A program made the translations under genes and the position numbers. From Bacteroidota bacterium (GTDB lineage Bacteria; Bacteroidota; Ignavibacteria; SZUA-365), in assembly GCA_003246455.1 (NCBI GenBank), contig QKAF01000023.1:1-40693 (forward strand): a stretch of 40,693 nt of DNA, in the 5' to 3' direction. Below the pieces are notes generated by a model. That model did not search any database, was not told where the DNA came from, and worked only from the letters and a program-made list of their open reading frames with translations. Below, in pieces: positions 31,417 through 40,635 of the stretch (positions within the stretch are counted from its first letter, which is position 1; each line of letters opens with the position of its first letter).

Positions 31417-34400
31417 ATGCGTTTTTTGTTGTTCGGAATGATGCTGCTATCGGCTGTATGGACCGGACAGGCGCAGGGGACAAAGGGCGGGGACGAAACC
31501 GCCGCCGGGGTCAACGATCAATATGATTTCATCGACGTGAACCGGATGCTGATGTGGATCAGCAACAACGGGTCGACATCGCACGATCCCGGGACCGATG
31601 GGAACGGATGCGAATGGCCGCGAGGGAGCGCGAAATTTGTTGTGTACGAGGAAGGGCTCGTGATCGGCGGTATGGTATCAGGTGAACCCCGTGTCGGCGG
31701 ATCGACCTATCGGCATGGTCTTCATGCCGGGCATATCATGGCGGACGGTTCCGCATCCGATCCGGGAGACCCGACGTCGCGCATATTCAAGGCGCATCGC
31801 TTCGACGCCGCCTGGTGGGACGGACTCTCCCAGGCCGAACAGGATCGCTTCCTTGCCGATCTGCGCGAATGGCCGGTGATGCGCGGCGCTCCATGGGTAG
31901 ATGCGAATGCGAACGGAATCTATGATCCGGATCCCGTGTCGTGGGCGGTGGGCGGCCCGAGCGATACGCCGTTTCTGCCGGGGGACGAAGTGCTCTGGTT
32001 TGTAAGCAATGACCTCGATCCCGCCCGCACTGCGAGTCTGTATGGCAGTTCTCCCGTCGGACTGGAGGTGCATACGATGGTCTGGGCAAGTACGGGACAC
32101 CCGCTGCTCGAGAACGTCGTGTTTCGGGAATATACCATCATCAACAAGGGCGTCCCCACCCTCGAAGATACGTATCTGGGACTTTGGGAGGACGTGGATT
32201 TAGGCAGTCCTTTCGACGATCTCGTGGGCGTGGACACCACGCTCGGACTGCAGTACGACTACAACGGAACGACGAATGACGGGGTTTATGGAATCCCTCC
32301 TGCCACGGGCGTCGTATGGCTGCAGACGCCGGTCGTTCCCGCTGCAGGCCGGACAGCACGCTTCGGTCTTGGTAGCAGGGACGACTACCGCAACCTGCCG
32401 CTGTCGGCTTTCGCGTTCTACGTCAATTCGAGTCCGGTGTACCAGGACCCCGATCTCGGGAATGCGCTGGGGAGCCGCCAGATGCTGAACCAGCTTTCCG
32501 GTCGGACCTATGACGGCAGCTCCTATGTCGATCCGGTTGCCGGAGGATCGACGACAATGCCGCTCGCGGGCGATCCCGTGCTCCATCATGGTTGGATCGA
32601 CGGCATCGTCGATCCCGCAGGGGACCGTCGCGGCATGTCAAGCAGCGGCATGTTCACCCTCGCTCCGGGCGATACGCAGAAAGTCGTTGTCGCCAGGGTG
32701 GTCGCCGAAGGACAGAACCATCTCCTCAGCGTGCGCGCCTTGCGCAACGCCGCGCGGCAGCTGCACGATATCTATCGCAACCTCCCGGTGGGTGCGACGG
32801 CGCCTGTATTCGCGTCGACCGTCCGGTATCCGACGTCGGATTCCTACGCGGTGCATGTGAGCGGCGGACCCTTCCCCGCCGGGATGACGCAGGTCGAGGG
32901 CGTGCTCCGCGGTGTCGGCGACATTGAAATCCAGCGCGTCACGCTGTTCGACGACGGCACGCATGGCGACGGCGCCCCGGCCGACGGCGTGTACGGCGGG
33001 ACGCTGTCCGGTACATCCCTGCCCAGCGGGGCCGATCTGCTTGTCGTCACCGGTGACGGAAGTCTGAACCAGGAATGGTTCGTCGAAGGCGAAATCGCGC
33101 TTCCCGGTGCGGTGAGCCTGTCGGTCAGCGAGGTCTCCTCCGACAGCCGCAATTACGACGGCCACGTCAATCCCGGCGAAAACGTGCGGCTGCGTCTGCG
33201 CATCGATAACCACAGCGGGACGGGACTGGGTCCCTGGCATCTGTTCCTCCGCGACGATATCTCGCTGCTTGCCGATCAGACGGAGTTTCGCTACGACGTC
33301 ATGACTGGCGGCGGCAGAAGCTTTGAACCTTCATATGATGCGAAGGACGGAAACAGCTATCTCGGCCTCACGATCCCGGACGACATGCCGCCCGGAACCG
33401 TTCTCCGGATCCCGATCACGATCATCTCCGAAAACCGGTGCCTGTGGAATGACACGCTCACGGTCGCAGTGGAAGAATTTGCCGCCCCGCCGATCGAAGG
33501 ACTGCTGGCGCACGTACAGGGCAAGGCCAGTGGTTCGCTGGGCTATCGCGTCGTTGATCGCGCGGCGCTCACCGACCATGATTACCGTGTCAGCGTCGAG
33601 GGCGAGGATTTCGGGACAAAGACGCTGGTGGTCGAGGATCTGACCCTCGGGACTACCCTGTTCACCGGGCTTCCGATGCCGGACCGCCTCGCGCACGACG
33701 GGAGTACCTTCGACGGGTGGAGATTGAATTCCGGAACGGCCATGGACGAACTGTATTATGATCAGGCCGGCGAGATTCATCCGAGTTTCGAACCGACGGT
33801 GACCGGGGAGTTCTCGGAACCGTCGCGCGCCTGGTTCGCGCCCTATGCAGGATTTCTTCTCACGGGAGAAGAATTTTTCGGCTCGACCGTCAGGCTCTAC
33901 GACCAGGTACCGGTGCGGCTGGTCTTCGACAGGACGAACGGTCAGCAGGCGATGGCCTGGCTGAGGGGAGTTTTTCCCAATTATGCCTACCAGGGGTATT
34001 ATCCGATCCCCGTCCGCGCCTATGATATCAGCGACAGCACGCAGCCGCGGCAGCTGATGGTCGGTTTTGTCGAGCAGGTTGATTCTCCCGAGCGGGACAA
34101 TACGTGGCGGCCGTCAGTGTTGGGAGGCCGGGAATACCTTTTTGTTTTTGCAGACGATTATTCCGCCACCGTCGATCCGAAGTTTCAGAATCCGCTGCTT
34201 GCCAACTCTGAGGGACTCGATGTGCTCTATGGGCTGTGGGCTGTGAAGTCATCACCGGAAGTGGAGTATCAGGACGGCGATTCGTACACGATCACGCCGA
34301 ATATCCCCGTCAGCAACCGTGATGTCTACATTTTCCCGAAGCCCCGTCTGCTCGGCATCGAAAGTGCGCCCACGCATCCCGCCGCGATCGCGCTGCATCC

Positions 34401-34659
34401 CGCGTATCCGAATCCGGTCGGGTCCGGCGCGGCGTCGGCATCGGCAGAGATCCGTTTCGACATCCCGCGTGAAGGCAATGCGCGGCTCTCCGTGTTTGAC
34501 ATGCTCGGACGCTGTGTTGCCGTGCTCGTCGACCAGGCGCTTCCGGCGGGAACGCACACGGTGCGTCTCGACGCGGCCGGTCTGCGTGCGGGAACGTATG
34601 TTGTCGCGCTGGATGTGCGGGGAGAAAGGGTGACCAGGCTTCTGTCGGTTGTCCGATGA
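31417..34659 (+). CDS. large T9SS-exported protein, tandem copy B
   Basis: A 1,080-residue secreted protein, paralogous to the preceding gene along its whole length: DQYDFIDVNRMLMWISNNG, PWVDANANGIYDPD, GVDTTLGLQYDYNG and FDDGTHGDGAPADGVYGG correspond one for one, and the C-terminal sorting domain begins ALHPAYPNPVGSG (~991). A signal peptide (LLFGMMLLSAVWTGQAQ) ends near residue 19. The start at 31417 has AAGGAGG 7 bases upstream; the in-frame ATG at 31378 lacks a site. No convincing promoter lies in the 105-base gap, so it may be co-transcribed with copy A. It ends before a strong bidirectional terminator. Confidence 0.92.
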   Translation: MRFLLFGMMLLSAVWTGQAQGTKGGDETAAGVNDQYDFIDVNRMLMWISNNGSTSHDPGTDGNGCEWPRGSAKFVVYEEGLVIGGMVSGEPRVGGSTYRHGLHAGHIMADGSASDPGDPTSRIFKAHRFDAAWWDGLSQAEQDRFLADLREWPVMRGAPWVDANANGIYDPDPVSWAVGGPSDTPFLPGDEVLWFVSNDLDPARTASLYGSSPVGLEVHTMVWASTGHPLLENVVFREYTIINKGVPTLEDTYLGLWEDVDLGSPFDDLVGVDTTLGLQYDYNGTTNDGVYGIPPATGVVWLQTPVVPAAGRTARFGLGSRDDYRNLPLSAFAFYVNSSPVYQDPDLGNALGSRQMLNQLSGRTYDGSSYVDPVAGGSTTMPLAGDPVLHHGWIDGIVDPAGDRRGMSSSGMFTLAPGDTQKVVVARVVAEGQNHLLSVRALRNAARQLHDIYRNLPVGATAPVFASTVRYPTSDSYAVHVSGGPFPAGMTQVEGVLRGVGDIEIQRVTLFDDGTHGDGAPADGVYGGTLSGTSLPSGADLLVVTGDGSLNQEWFVEGEIALPGAVSLSVSEVSSDSRNYDGHVNPGENVRLRLRIDNHSGTGLGPWHLFLRDDISLLADQTEFRYDVMTGGGRSFEPSYDAKDGNSYLGLTIPDDMPPGTVLRIPITIISENRCLWNDTLTVAVEEFAAPPIEGLLAHVQGKASGSLGYRVVDRAALTDHDYRVSVEGEDFGTKTLVVEDLTLGTTLFTGLPMPDRLAHDGSTFDGWRLNSGTAMDELYYDQAGEIHPSFEPTVTGEFSEPSRAWFAPYAGFLLTGEEFFGSTVRLYDQVPVRLVFDRTNGQQAMAWLRGVFPNYAYQGYYPIPVRAYDISDSTQPRQLMVGFVEQVDSPERDNTWRPSVLGGREYLFVFADDYSATVDPKFQNPLLANSEGLDVLYGLWAVKSSPEVEYQDGDSYTITPNIPVSNRDVYIFPKPRLLGIESAPTHPAAIALHPAYPNPVGSGAASASAEIRFDIPREGNARLSVFDMLGRCVAVLVDQALPAGTHTVRLDAAGLRAGTYVVALDVRGERVTRLLSVVR

Positions 34660-34721
34660 ACCCCGATTCCTGGTACGGCGCGTACCAGGCAGCATCGCGC
34701 CGGGCGTGAGTGCCCGGGTAT

Positions 34722-34754
34722 GACAAAACCCCGCGGAGTCCGCGGGGTTTTGTC
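34722..34754 (+). terminator. bidirectional terminator
   Basis: A 14-bp perfect stem, GACAAAACCCCGCG (34722-34735) and CGCGGGGTTTTGTC (34741-34754), with loop GAGTC. The A and T runs inside the arms give termination in both directions. It separates the T9SS tandem pair from the leftward DUF2339 gene. Confidence 0.93.
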
Positions 34755-34779
34755 TGTCATGCCGATTCGTGGATGAGGG

Positions 34780-36453
34780 TCAGGACTTCTGTCCGACGGC
34801 GCTGCCGCTTTCTTCTCCGGTGCTTTCCTCCACTGCGCCGGCCTTCCCGGTGTTCTTGAAATACCAGAGCGACACCCCGAGAAGGACGATCCCGAGGACG
34901 ATGAACGAAATGATCCTGTACGTGGGTTCGAACGACGTCGTACCGATGATCATCACGTGCATCACCGCCATGAGCAGGGTGGCGATGGCCATCCAGCGGT
35001 ACTTGAAATTGGAAAGCAGTTTGCTCAGTGCGTAGTACGCGAGCGCCACGCCGGCCCAGGAGAGACTGACCCAGACGCCCGGGAGTACGTGATGCAGCGC
35101 CCACGGGATGACGAAGAGCGCCGTGATCAGGTAGGAATTGCGCAGCATGTCCGCCCGGAGTTCGAGCCGGTCACGCTGCCAGTTCATGATGCGCGCGCTC
35201 ATCAGGGCGACGACGCCGAAGACCATGAGGATGCCGTTGATATTCGGCGCCATCACGATGTAGGCGATGAGGATGCTGATGAAGATGCCGAAGTTCGCGA
35301 TCACGATGAAGCGTGAACGGAACCAGATGGCGAGGGAGATGACGAGAAAGCTCTGCAGACACAGCCAGAGAAACGCCGAGGGCACGGCGAAGGTCGTGAA
35401 GATCGCCACGCTCAGCGCCAGGTTCCCCGCCATCGTGTAGAAGAACGTCGCGAAGCGCGCCGCGGCACGGATCCAGAACGCCTGCGCGAGGGCCAGGAAG
35501 ACGACCGCGAGTGCGAGGTGGAGTCCCCCGATCGCATCGGGCGCGGAGGCCAGCGCCAGGCCGAACAGCAGGAGGAAGGGCATCGCCGTGTTGAGAAGCG
35601 ACGCGATAACCTGGCCGTTCTGTTCCGTGCCCGGTTCGGCCATCTGCCATGCCGCGAGTCCATACACCAGCGTGTACAGCAGGATGAAGACGAAATGCGC
35701 GAAGGGTTCGGTCGCGAACGCCGCGGCGCCGCTGAAGAAGGGATTGCCGATGCCCCAGAGCAGGTGTGCGAAAATCGTCGTCACGATGCCGAACGGCAGG
35801 AGAAACGGCCAACGGTAACGCAGGACGATCGCCACTGTGCCGCCGGCGACCACGAGATTGCCGAAGAGAATCAGCCAGGCAGAGGGACCCGTGAGCACCG
35901 CGGCGCACGCCATGGCCAGGCTCAGCGCGGCGAGGTATGACGAGCGCGTGCGCAGCGCGAGGAAGATGTTGATGCCGGAGATGGCCAGCAGCAGCACGAA
36001 GGTCAGCATGCCGTCGGCGATGACGGGATTCTCGCCGAAGTAATGCAGGCGCATCGCCGAGAAAAACAGCAGCAGCAGTGCGCTGCCCGACATGTAGCGG
36101 GAAAACTGCTCCATGGTCTTCGCCCAGTAGCGGGAGAGGAGCAGAAAGACCCCGGAGAGCAGGAAGCCCAGCGTATTGGCGACCAGCGCCGGAAGGACGC
36201 TCAGCGGAAGCGTGAGCAGGAAGGCGACACCGGCGGTGAGCACGATGACGCCGAGCTTCGGAAGCCAGTTCCTTCCGATTCTGTATTCAAGCGACTCGCG
36301 GACGACGGGCGGGGCTTCCGCCGCCCCGGCCTCGTCGGCGGGCAGGGAGCCCGGCTGCTGAAGGCGCTCTTCGATTGCCTGCAGGCGCCGCTCGAGGGCT
36401 GCGAGTGTATTCAGGATGCGTTCGTCCTGTGAACCCTGGTATGCAGTCGGCAT
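34780..36453 (-). CDS. DUF2339 multi-pass membrane protein
   Basis: A 557-residue integral membrane protein. The N-terminus is cytosolic with a short coiled coil (ERILNTLAALERRLQAIEERL, ~11-31). ESLEYRIGRNWLPKLGVIVLTAGVAFLL (~53-80) is the signature start of DUF2339 proteins. About fourteen or more hydrophobic helices follow to ~535, then an acidic tail. The function of DUF2339 is unknown. It lies 69 bases downstream of the 11-heme cytochrome with a GGAGG site, so it is probably co-transcribed with the respiratory genes. It might be part of, or assist, that complex, but this rests only on position. Confidence 0.88.
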   Translation of the reverse strand: MPTAYQGSQDERILNTLAALERRLQAIEERLQQPGSLPADEAGAAEAPPVVRESLEYRIGRNWLPKLGVIVLTAGVAFLLTLPLSVLPALVANTLGFLLSGVFLLLSRYWAKTMEQFSRYMSGSALLLLFFSAMRLHYFGENPVIADGMLTFVLLLAISGINIFLALRTRSSYLAALSLAMACAAVLTGPSAWLILFGNLVVAGGTVAIVLRYRWPFLLPFGIVTTIFAHLLWGIGNPFFSGAAAFATEPFAHFVFILLYTLVYGLAAWQMAEPGTEQNGQVIASLLNTAMPFLLLFGLALASAPDAIGGLHLALAVVFLALAQAFWIRAAARFATFFYTMAGNLALSVAIFTTFAVPSAFLWLCLQSFLVISLAIWFRSRFIVIANFGIFISILIAYIVMAPNINGILMVFGVVALMSARIMNWQRDRLELRADMLRNSYLITALFVIPWALHHVLPGVWVSLSWAGVALAYYALSKLLSNFKYRWMAIATLLMAVMHVMIIGTTSFEPTYRIISFIVLGIVLLGVSLWYFKNTGKAGAVEESTGEESGSAVGQKS

Positions 36454-36522
36454 ATCCGGTCCTCCTGGATGGATGTATGATCAGATTTTTCCTTTCCGTA
36501 ACCGTCTGGGGAGAGGCGGCGG

Positions 36523-37995
36523 TCAGACCGCCGCCTGTTTTTTCTCGATGTGCCGGATGAAGAAGAACAGCAGGACAATGGTCAGCGTGATGATCAGCGT
36601 CACCACGGCCAGCCCCACCCGGCGGTACACGTACTCCTCGTTCGCGGCGTTGGCGTCGCTGAGCGACGTCGTGGCGATGCGGAGACCGGGGTCGAGCACT
36701 TTGCTGAACTCTTCGAGGTTGAATGCGTGCACCGCCGTGCGCGACTGCAGGCGGGCCTGGTTGGCGTCGCGCAGGGCGAAGCGGATGTCGTCCACTTCCA
36801 TGCCTTTCTGCTCCGCTTCGTCAATGCGCCGTTCGGCCATGGCGATCGTGCCGACGAGACTGTCGAGCATGGAGCGCATCTTCAGCGCCGTTTTGTAGCC
36901 GACGGGGGCGCGATCGGGGCCGTGGCACTTCCCGCACACGCCGTCCCGGTCAAAGGAGAACATCGCCTGCGTCGCGGGCTGGACGCCATGATTGCCGTGA
37001 CAGGTTTCGCATTCGGGTTTGCCCATGCGGTCGAATTCCACCTTGTGACGGCTCTGACGGAAGAGTTCCGCGTTCAGCGCGTGGCAGGTCCCGCAGACGT
37101 TCGAAATCGACTCGACGTTCGGCGGCGCGGCACCGTGATTGCCGTGGCAGTCGTTGCAGGACGGTGCGCTCGCGTCGTGTTTTTCGAGCAGCGCCTTGCC
37201 GTGCACGCTGGATTTGTATTCGGCGAGCTGCGTCGTGGGAATGCCGTAGGGTTTCATGCGGTCGGCGTCGGAGTGGCAGCGTCCGCAGGTCGTCGGAATG
37301 TTGAACGCGTTCACGCTCGAGGTGGTCTCTTCCGCAGGACGGATGGAATGGCCGGTGTGGCAGTCCGCGCAGGTCGCCACGCGGGTGTCGCCCGCGCCGT
37401 TCTTCATGCCGTGCACGCTGGTGCGGTATTTCGCGAGCTGATCCGTGGCGAGCGCCGGGTTGAAGCGGCGCATGTAATCCGGATTGCTGTGGCAGGAGGA
37501 GCAGAGTCCGACTACGCGCAGCGGCGATACCGGCGACTCCGGATCGTCGTGCCTGCGCACGCCGTGCGCGCCGTGGCAGTTCGTGCACTGCATGATCAGG
37601 GCATCTGTGGCCTTGGTGCCGAAGCTGTGCGCGCTCGCGCGCAGGGCCTTGAGCTGGCCGGTTTCGCCCTTGAATCCCGCCTTGCGCATGCGTTCTTCGT
37701 CGTCGTGGCACTTGCCGCAGGTTTCCGCGATGGCGTTGCCCTTGGGCACGCCGACGAAGCCCTTGTTCTTGTTCATGGCGATTTCCATGTCGTCGCTCCG
37801 GCGGTCGCCGCCGTGGCAGTCGGCACAGCTCAGGCCGGCGGACCGGTGCACGTCGCTGCGGAACGCAGCGGACGGTTTGTCGTCCATCGACGCGTGACAG
37901 CTGATGCACTGATCCTCGGTCTGTGCGTGCGCCCCGAACTGCGGCAGGAGAATGAACATGACGAGTGCCGTGAGGAGTGGTAGGAGTTTTTTCAT
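36523..37995 (-). CDS. 11-heme cytochrome c with C-terminal membrane anchor
   Basis: A 490-residue exported multiheme cytochrome. A signal peptide (LLPLLTALVMFILLPQFGAHAQ) ends near residue 25. Eleven CxxCH heme-binding motifs start at Cys30, 57, 93, 137, 165, 209, 237, 280, 301, 329 and 354. Spare histidines (for example RSDVHRS, ASAHSFG, SVHG twice, SRHK) are spaced as expected for bis-His ligands. Residues ~365-455 are helical and heme-free, then one helix (VGLAVVTLIITLTIVLLFFFI, ~460-480) anchors it facing the periplasm. The start codon overlaps the cytochrome b stop (TGATG), so translation is coupled. It most likely replaces cytochrome c1 as the electron acceptor of the complex. In-frame extension upstream to 38637 is antisense-like and rejected. 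Confidence 0.95.
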   Translation of the reverse strand: MKKLLPLLTALVMFILLPQFGAHAQTEDQCISCHASMDDKPSAAFRSDVHRSAGLSCADCHGGDRRSDDMEIAMNKNKGFVGVPKGNAIAETCGKCHDDEERMRKAGFKGETGQLKALRASAHSFGTKATDALIMQCTNCHGAHGVRRHDDPESPVSPLRVVGLCSSCHSNPDYMRRFNPALATDQLAKYRTSVHGMKNGAGDTRVATCADCHTGHSIRPAEETTSSVNAFNIPTTCGRCHSDADRMKPYGIPTTQLAEYKSSVHGKALLEKHDASAPSCNDCHGNHGAAPPNVESISNVCGTCHALNAELFRQSRHKVEFDRMGKPECETCHGNHGVQPATQAMFSFDRDGVCGKCHGPDRAPVGYKTALKMRSMLDSLVGTIAMAERRIDEAEQKGMEVDDIRFALRDANQARLQSRTAVHAFNLEEFSKVLDPGLRIATTSLSDANAANEEYVYRRVGLAVVTLIITLTIVLLFFFIRHIEKKQAAV

Positions 37996-39068
37996 CACAT
38001 CACCCATCCGAGTATGGTGAAAAACAGGATAAACACGATGACGAAGATCCCGAGATACGTGATCAGTCTGTTGTTCTGTCCCCGCTGCGAGGCGCGGTCC
38101 CAGAACGGCACCAGCACCCAGAGCAGTCCGGCGACGCCGAAAAAGAGGATGCCGAAGACTTCGCCTTCGATGAACCAGATATGCGCCGGCAGCAGCTTGA
38201 GGATCTGGAACATGAAGAGGAAGTACCATTCGGGAAGGATGCCCGCGGGTGCGGGAGCGAAGGGATCCGCCTTGACGCCGAGTTCCCAGGGGAAGAACAC
38301 GGCAAGGATCGCCAGGATGTTGAGGACGATCAGCCAGAGCAGGAGATCGCGGAGAACGAAGTTCGGGAAGAACGGCATCGACTTCTCCTCTCCGTGTTCC
38401 GCGGCGCCGATCGGCGAACTCATGCCCTGTTTCTGCACGAGCAGGAGGTGAATGGTCAGGAGCACGGTGAAGATCGCCGGGAACAGCGCGACATGGAAAC
38501 CGAAGAAGCGGGAGAGGGTCGCGCCGCCCACGTCGGGTCCGCCGCGCAGGAGCTGCATGATCGGCTCTCCGACCAGCGGCACGGAGCCGGCGATGTCGGT
38601 GCCGACCTTGGTGGCGAAGAACGCCAGCTCGTTCCACGGCAGCAGGTAGCCGCTGAAACCGAAGGCGAGCGAGAGGAAGAACAGCAGCATGCCGCTGACC
38701 CAGGTCACTTCCCGCGGTTTGCGGTATGCCTTGGTCAGGTAGACGCTGAACATGTGCACCGCCGCGGCGAGCACCATCAGGTTGGCCGACCAGCTGTGCA
38801 CCGAGCGCATCAGCCAGCCGAACTGCACCTTGGTCATGAGAAAGCGAATGCTCTCGAAGGCCGTGTCGGCACCGGGGCGGTAGTAGAACAGCAGGAGGAT
38901 GCCGGAGATGACCTGGACGATGAAGAGGAAGAGGGTGACGCCGCCGAAGTAGTACCAGACGGAATGCCGGTTTTTCGGGACGCTTTTATGCTGGATAAAC
39001 TCCTTGACGCCGCTCAGGTCAACGCGTTCCTCTACCCAGCCGGACAATGCGGTACGAATGGATTTCAT
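37995..39068 (-). CDS. cytochrome b of a bc/b6f-type quinol oxidase, with fused subunit-IV part
   Basis: A 357-residue membrane protein with about eight helices. Heme ligands are His91 and His105 in helix B and His192 and His207 in helix D. Fourteen residues lie between the helix D histidines, which is the b6-type spacing; mitochondrial cytochrome b has thirteen. The quinol-site motif PEWY is at 279-282 ([15 protein letters not shown]), in a C-terminal part corresponding to subunit IV, here fused to the b6-like half. Members take electrons from quinol and pass them to Rieske and c-type partners while moving protons. It sits 16 bases after the Rieske gene, and GGGAG precedes the ATG. The following cytochrome c overlaps by one base. 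Confidence 0.95.
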   Translation of the reverse strand: MKSIRTALSGWVEERVDLSGVKEFIQHKSVPKNRHSVWYYFGGVTLFLFIVQVISGILLLFYYRPGADTAFESIRFLMTKVQFGWLMRSVHSWSANLMVLAAAVHMFSVYLTKAYRKPREVTWVSGMLLFFLSLAFGFSGYLLPWNELAFFATKVGTDIAGSVPLVGEPIMQLLRGGPDVGGATLSRFFGFHVALFPAIFTVLLTIHLLLVQKQGMSSPIGAAEHGEEKSMPFFPNFVLRDLLLWLIVLNILAILAVFFPWELGVKADPFAPAPAGILPEWYFLFMFQILKLLPAHIWFIEGEVFGILFFGVAGLLWVLVPFWDRASQRGQNNRLITYLGIFVIVFILFFTILGWVM

Positions 39069-39084
39069 ATGCAGCTCCCGTTGG

Positions 39085-39528
39085 TCAAGTTTGCGTTACA
39101 TGAACTTCGTCGCCCTTGACGACCACCTCGAACGGATCCAGCGGGCGGGGCGGGGGACCTTCTATGTTTTTCCCGTTCAGATCGTATTTGCCGTTATGGC
39201 ACGCGCACCAGATCAGGCCCATGTCTTCGCGGTACTGTACCGTGCAGTCGAGATGCGTACAGGTGGCGGTGAAGGCCTTGAAGCTGCCGTTCGGAAAACG
39301 CAGCAGGATGCCCGGTTTGTTGCCGAAGCGGAACAGCGTGCCGGAGCCCGGGGCAAAGTCCTCGACTTTGCCGACCAGGACGCTCGTCACCTGTTCACCG
39401 GTCACTTCCGGCGGTTTCAGGTAGGCGACGATAGGATACACGATCGCCGCTCCGAGGGCCGTGGCGCCCGTTCCCAGCAGCGTTTTCAGTGTTCTCCGTC
39501 TGCCTTCCGAGGGTGCAGGATCAGCCAT
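39085..39528 (-). CDS. Rieske iron-sulfur subunit
   Basis: A 147-residue Rieske protein. An N-terminal [25 protein letters not shown] (10-34) is a Tat-type signal anchor. The [2Fe-2S] site is CTHLDC (90-95) and CACHNG (108-113): ligands Cys90, His92, Cys108 and His111, with Cys95 and Cys110 placed for the usual disulfide. GPPPRPL (124-130) is the Pro-loop. It passes electrons from quinol to the c-type partner. It is the first of three consecutive complex genes and has a CAGGAGG ribosome site. It lies 127 bases after the lipoprotein gene. Confidence 0.96.
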   Translation of the reverse strand: MADPAPSEGRRRTLKTLLGTGATALGAAIVYPIVAYLKPPEVTGEQVTSVLVGKVEDFAPGSGTLFRFGNKPGILLRFPNGSFKAFTATCTHLDCTVQYREDMGLIWCACHNGKYDLNGKNIEGPPPRPLDPFEVVVKGDEVHVTQT

Positions 39529-39602
39529 ACGAAATCCTCCTGTGGTGATGAAAGATTGCGGAACCGCGGCTTGCGCCCCCCGACCGCCCGTACAGGATCA
39601 GG

Positions 39603-39621
39603 GATCCGCCTGAGGCGGATC
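39603..39621. repeat. 8-bp inverted repeat between lipoprotein and Rieske genes
   Basis: GATCCGCC (39603-39610) and GGCGGATC (39614-39621) form a hairpin with a 3-base loop and no T-run on either strand. It could set relative transcript levels of the two genes. Confidence 0.5.
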
Positions 39622-39655
39622 GCCGACCCTTTGGGTTACCGACGCGTGTGTTGGA

Positions 39656-40225
39656 TCACTCTTTCGGGCGATAGGTCACCTGGATCCGGGTGCGGTAGTT
39701 CTTCAGAAACGCCGGATCGACGTCCTGCATCTCCGCTGCCTCGGAATTGAGGTGCATCACGCTGACGAATGGGGTGTTGTGCAAGATGAATTCGTTTCCC
39801 TTTCCGGGTTGAAAGACGTGGTATTGATCTTCGTAGGTCCAGCCGCGGTCCTTGCCGAGCCGGTCCTGGTAATAGTCGATCACCGCTTCGTATGAATCCT
39901 CGCAGATGAGCGTGACGAAATGCAGCCTCGCCGCGCCCTCTCCCAGTGTGCCGCTGCGCACGATATGCGCGCCGGGGAAAGGCGGAATGTCGATTTCATT
40001 TTTTCGGGGCGCGTCTTCCGGGTGGACCGACGGATAGGCGTCGCCTTTCATGAGCGCCCAGGGGGCGTAGGCATCGGGAATGACGGTCGGGAAATCGCTC
40101 GCGGCCGCGGTGTAGCCTTCAATCTCCGACGCGGAATCGATCGGCTCCGCTTCCTCGCGTGCCGAATCGCCGCAGGCTGCGGTAAAAAGGACTCCGGTGC
40201 AGAGAATGACCAACAGCTGTTTCAT
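39656..40225 (-). CDS. unrecognised lipoprotein upstream of the Rieske gene
   Basis: A 189-residue lipoprotein. The signal (LLVILCTGVLFTAACG) ends in the lipobox FTAAC at Cys18. An acidic linker (DSAREEAEPIDSASEIEG) follows, then a globular part of strands and helices (IPPFPGAHIVRSG, ARLHFVTLICEDSYEAVIDYYQDRLGKDRGW, FILHNTPFVSVMHL, YRTRIQVTYRPKE). The family is not recognised. The repeated His/Cys and the location ahead of the bc genes may point to an envelope partner, but the 127-base gap with a hairpin leaves co-transcription unproven. The start at 40225 has AGAGG upstream; the in-frame ATG at 40300 is outside the signal peptide and rejected. Confidence 0.83.
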   Translation of the reverse strand: MKQLLVILCTGVLFTAACGDSAREEAEPIDSASEIEGYTAAASDFPTVIPDAYAPWALMKGDAYPSVHPEDAPRKNEIDIPPFPGAHIVRSGTLGEGAARLHFVTLICEDSYEAVIDYYQDRLGKDRGWTYEDQYHVFQPGKGNEFILHNTPFVSVMHLNSEAAEMQDVDPAFLKNYRTRIQVTYRPKE

Positions 40226-40244
40226 AGGTATGCCTCTGTATTGG

Positions 40245-40401
40245 AAAAGGTGCGGTTGTGTCGCAGGGAGCGAAACGCGGGCGGCGCATGCTGCGCACAA
40301 CGCCGTCGGCGGTATCGCATGCGGTCAGGTCACGCGGACGAATGTGCGGGGCGTCGCGTCTGTTCCGGTTCCGGATCTACTAGATACAAAAAGGTGCGGT
40401 T
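40245..40401 (-). repeat. pair of 13-base direct repeats upstream of the lipoprotein gene
   Basis: AAAAGGTGCGGTT occurs at 40245-40257 and 40389-40401, 144 bases apart start to start. The near copy ends 20 bases from the lipoprotein ATG. It may be a regulator site for the minus-strand operon. Confidence 0.45.
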
Positions 40402-40635
40402 ATCTTAAATAATGGCGCCGCGAATCGCGCCTGATGTACAGCGTGCGCATGTTGCGCGAGGTGCTCGATGAGGGGGGAAGGTGCGTATTTGAACTATTTG
40501 CCTTGTAAATACCAAAAAATCATGTCGTTGTCAAGTGCGGCGTTCGGCGGGCGCACGGCGGGCGCACGGCTCGCCAGGGAAGCCCTGCCCGGGCGCCGAA
40601 CGCGGGCCGGGAGAAACGCCCGTGTCCGCGCGCGG

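Noticed and set aside
36550-37983. 477-codon + strand open frame
   Set aside because: It lies fully antisense to the 11-heme cytochrome, is rich in Arg/Val/Ala/Gly with no domain, and is explained by GC-biased codon use in the real gene.
37977-39119. 380-codon + strand open frame, very Glu/Asp/His-rich
   Set aside because: Antisense to the certain cytochrome b gene; composition is that of a mirror frame of a hydrophobic protein.
40545-40566. Two tandem copies of CGGCGGGCGCA as a possible repeat array
   Set aside because: Only two units, with no spacer pattern; not a CRISPR or satellite array.
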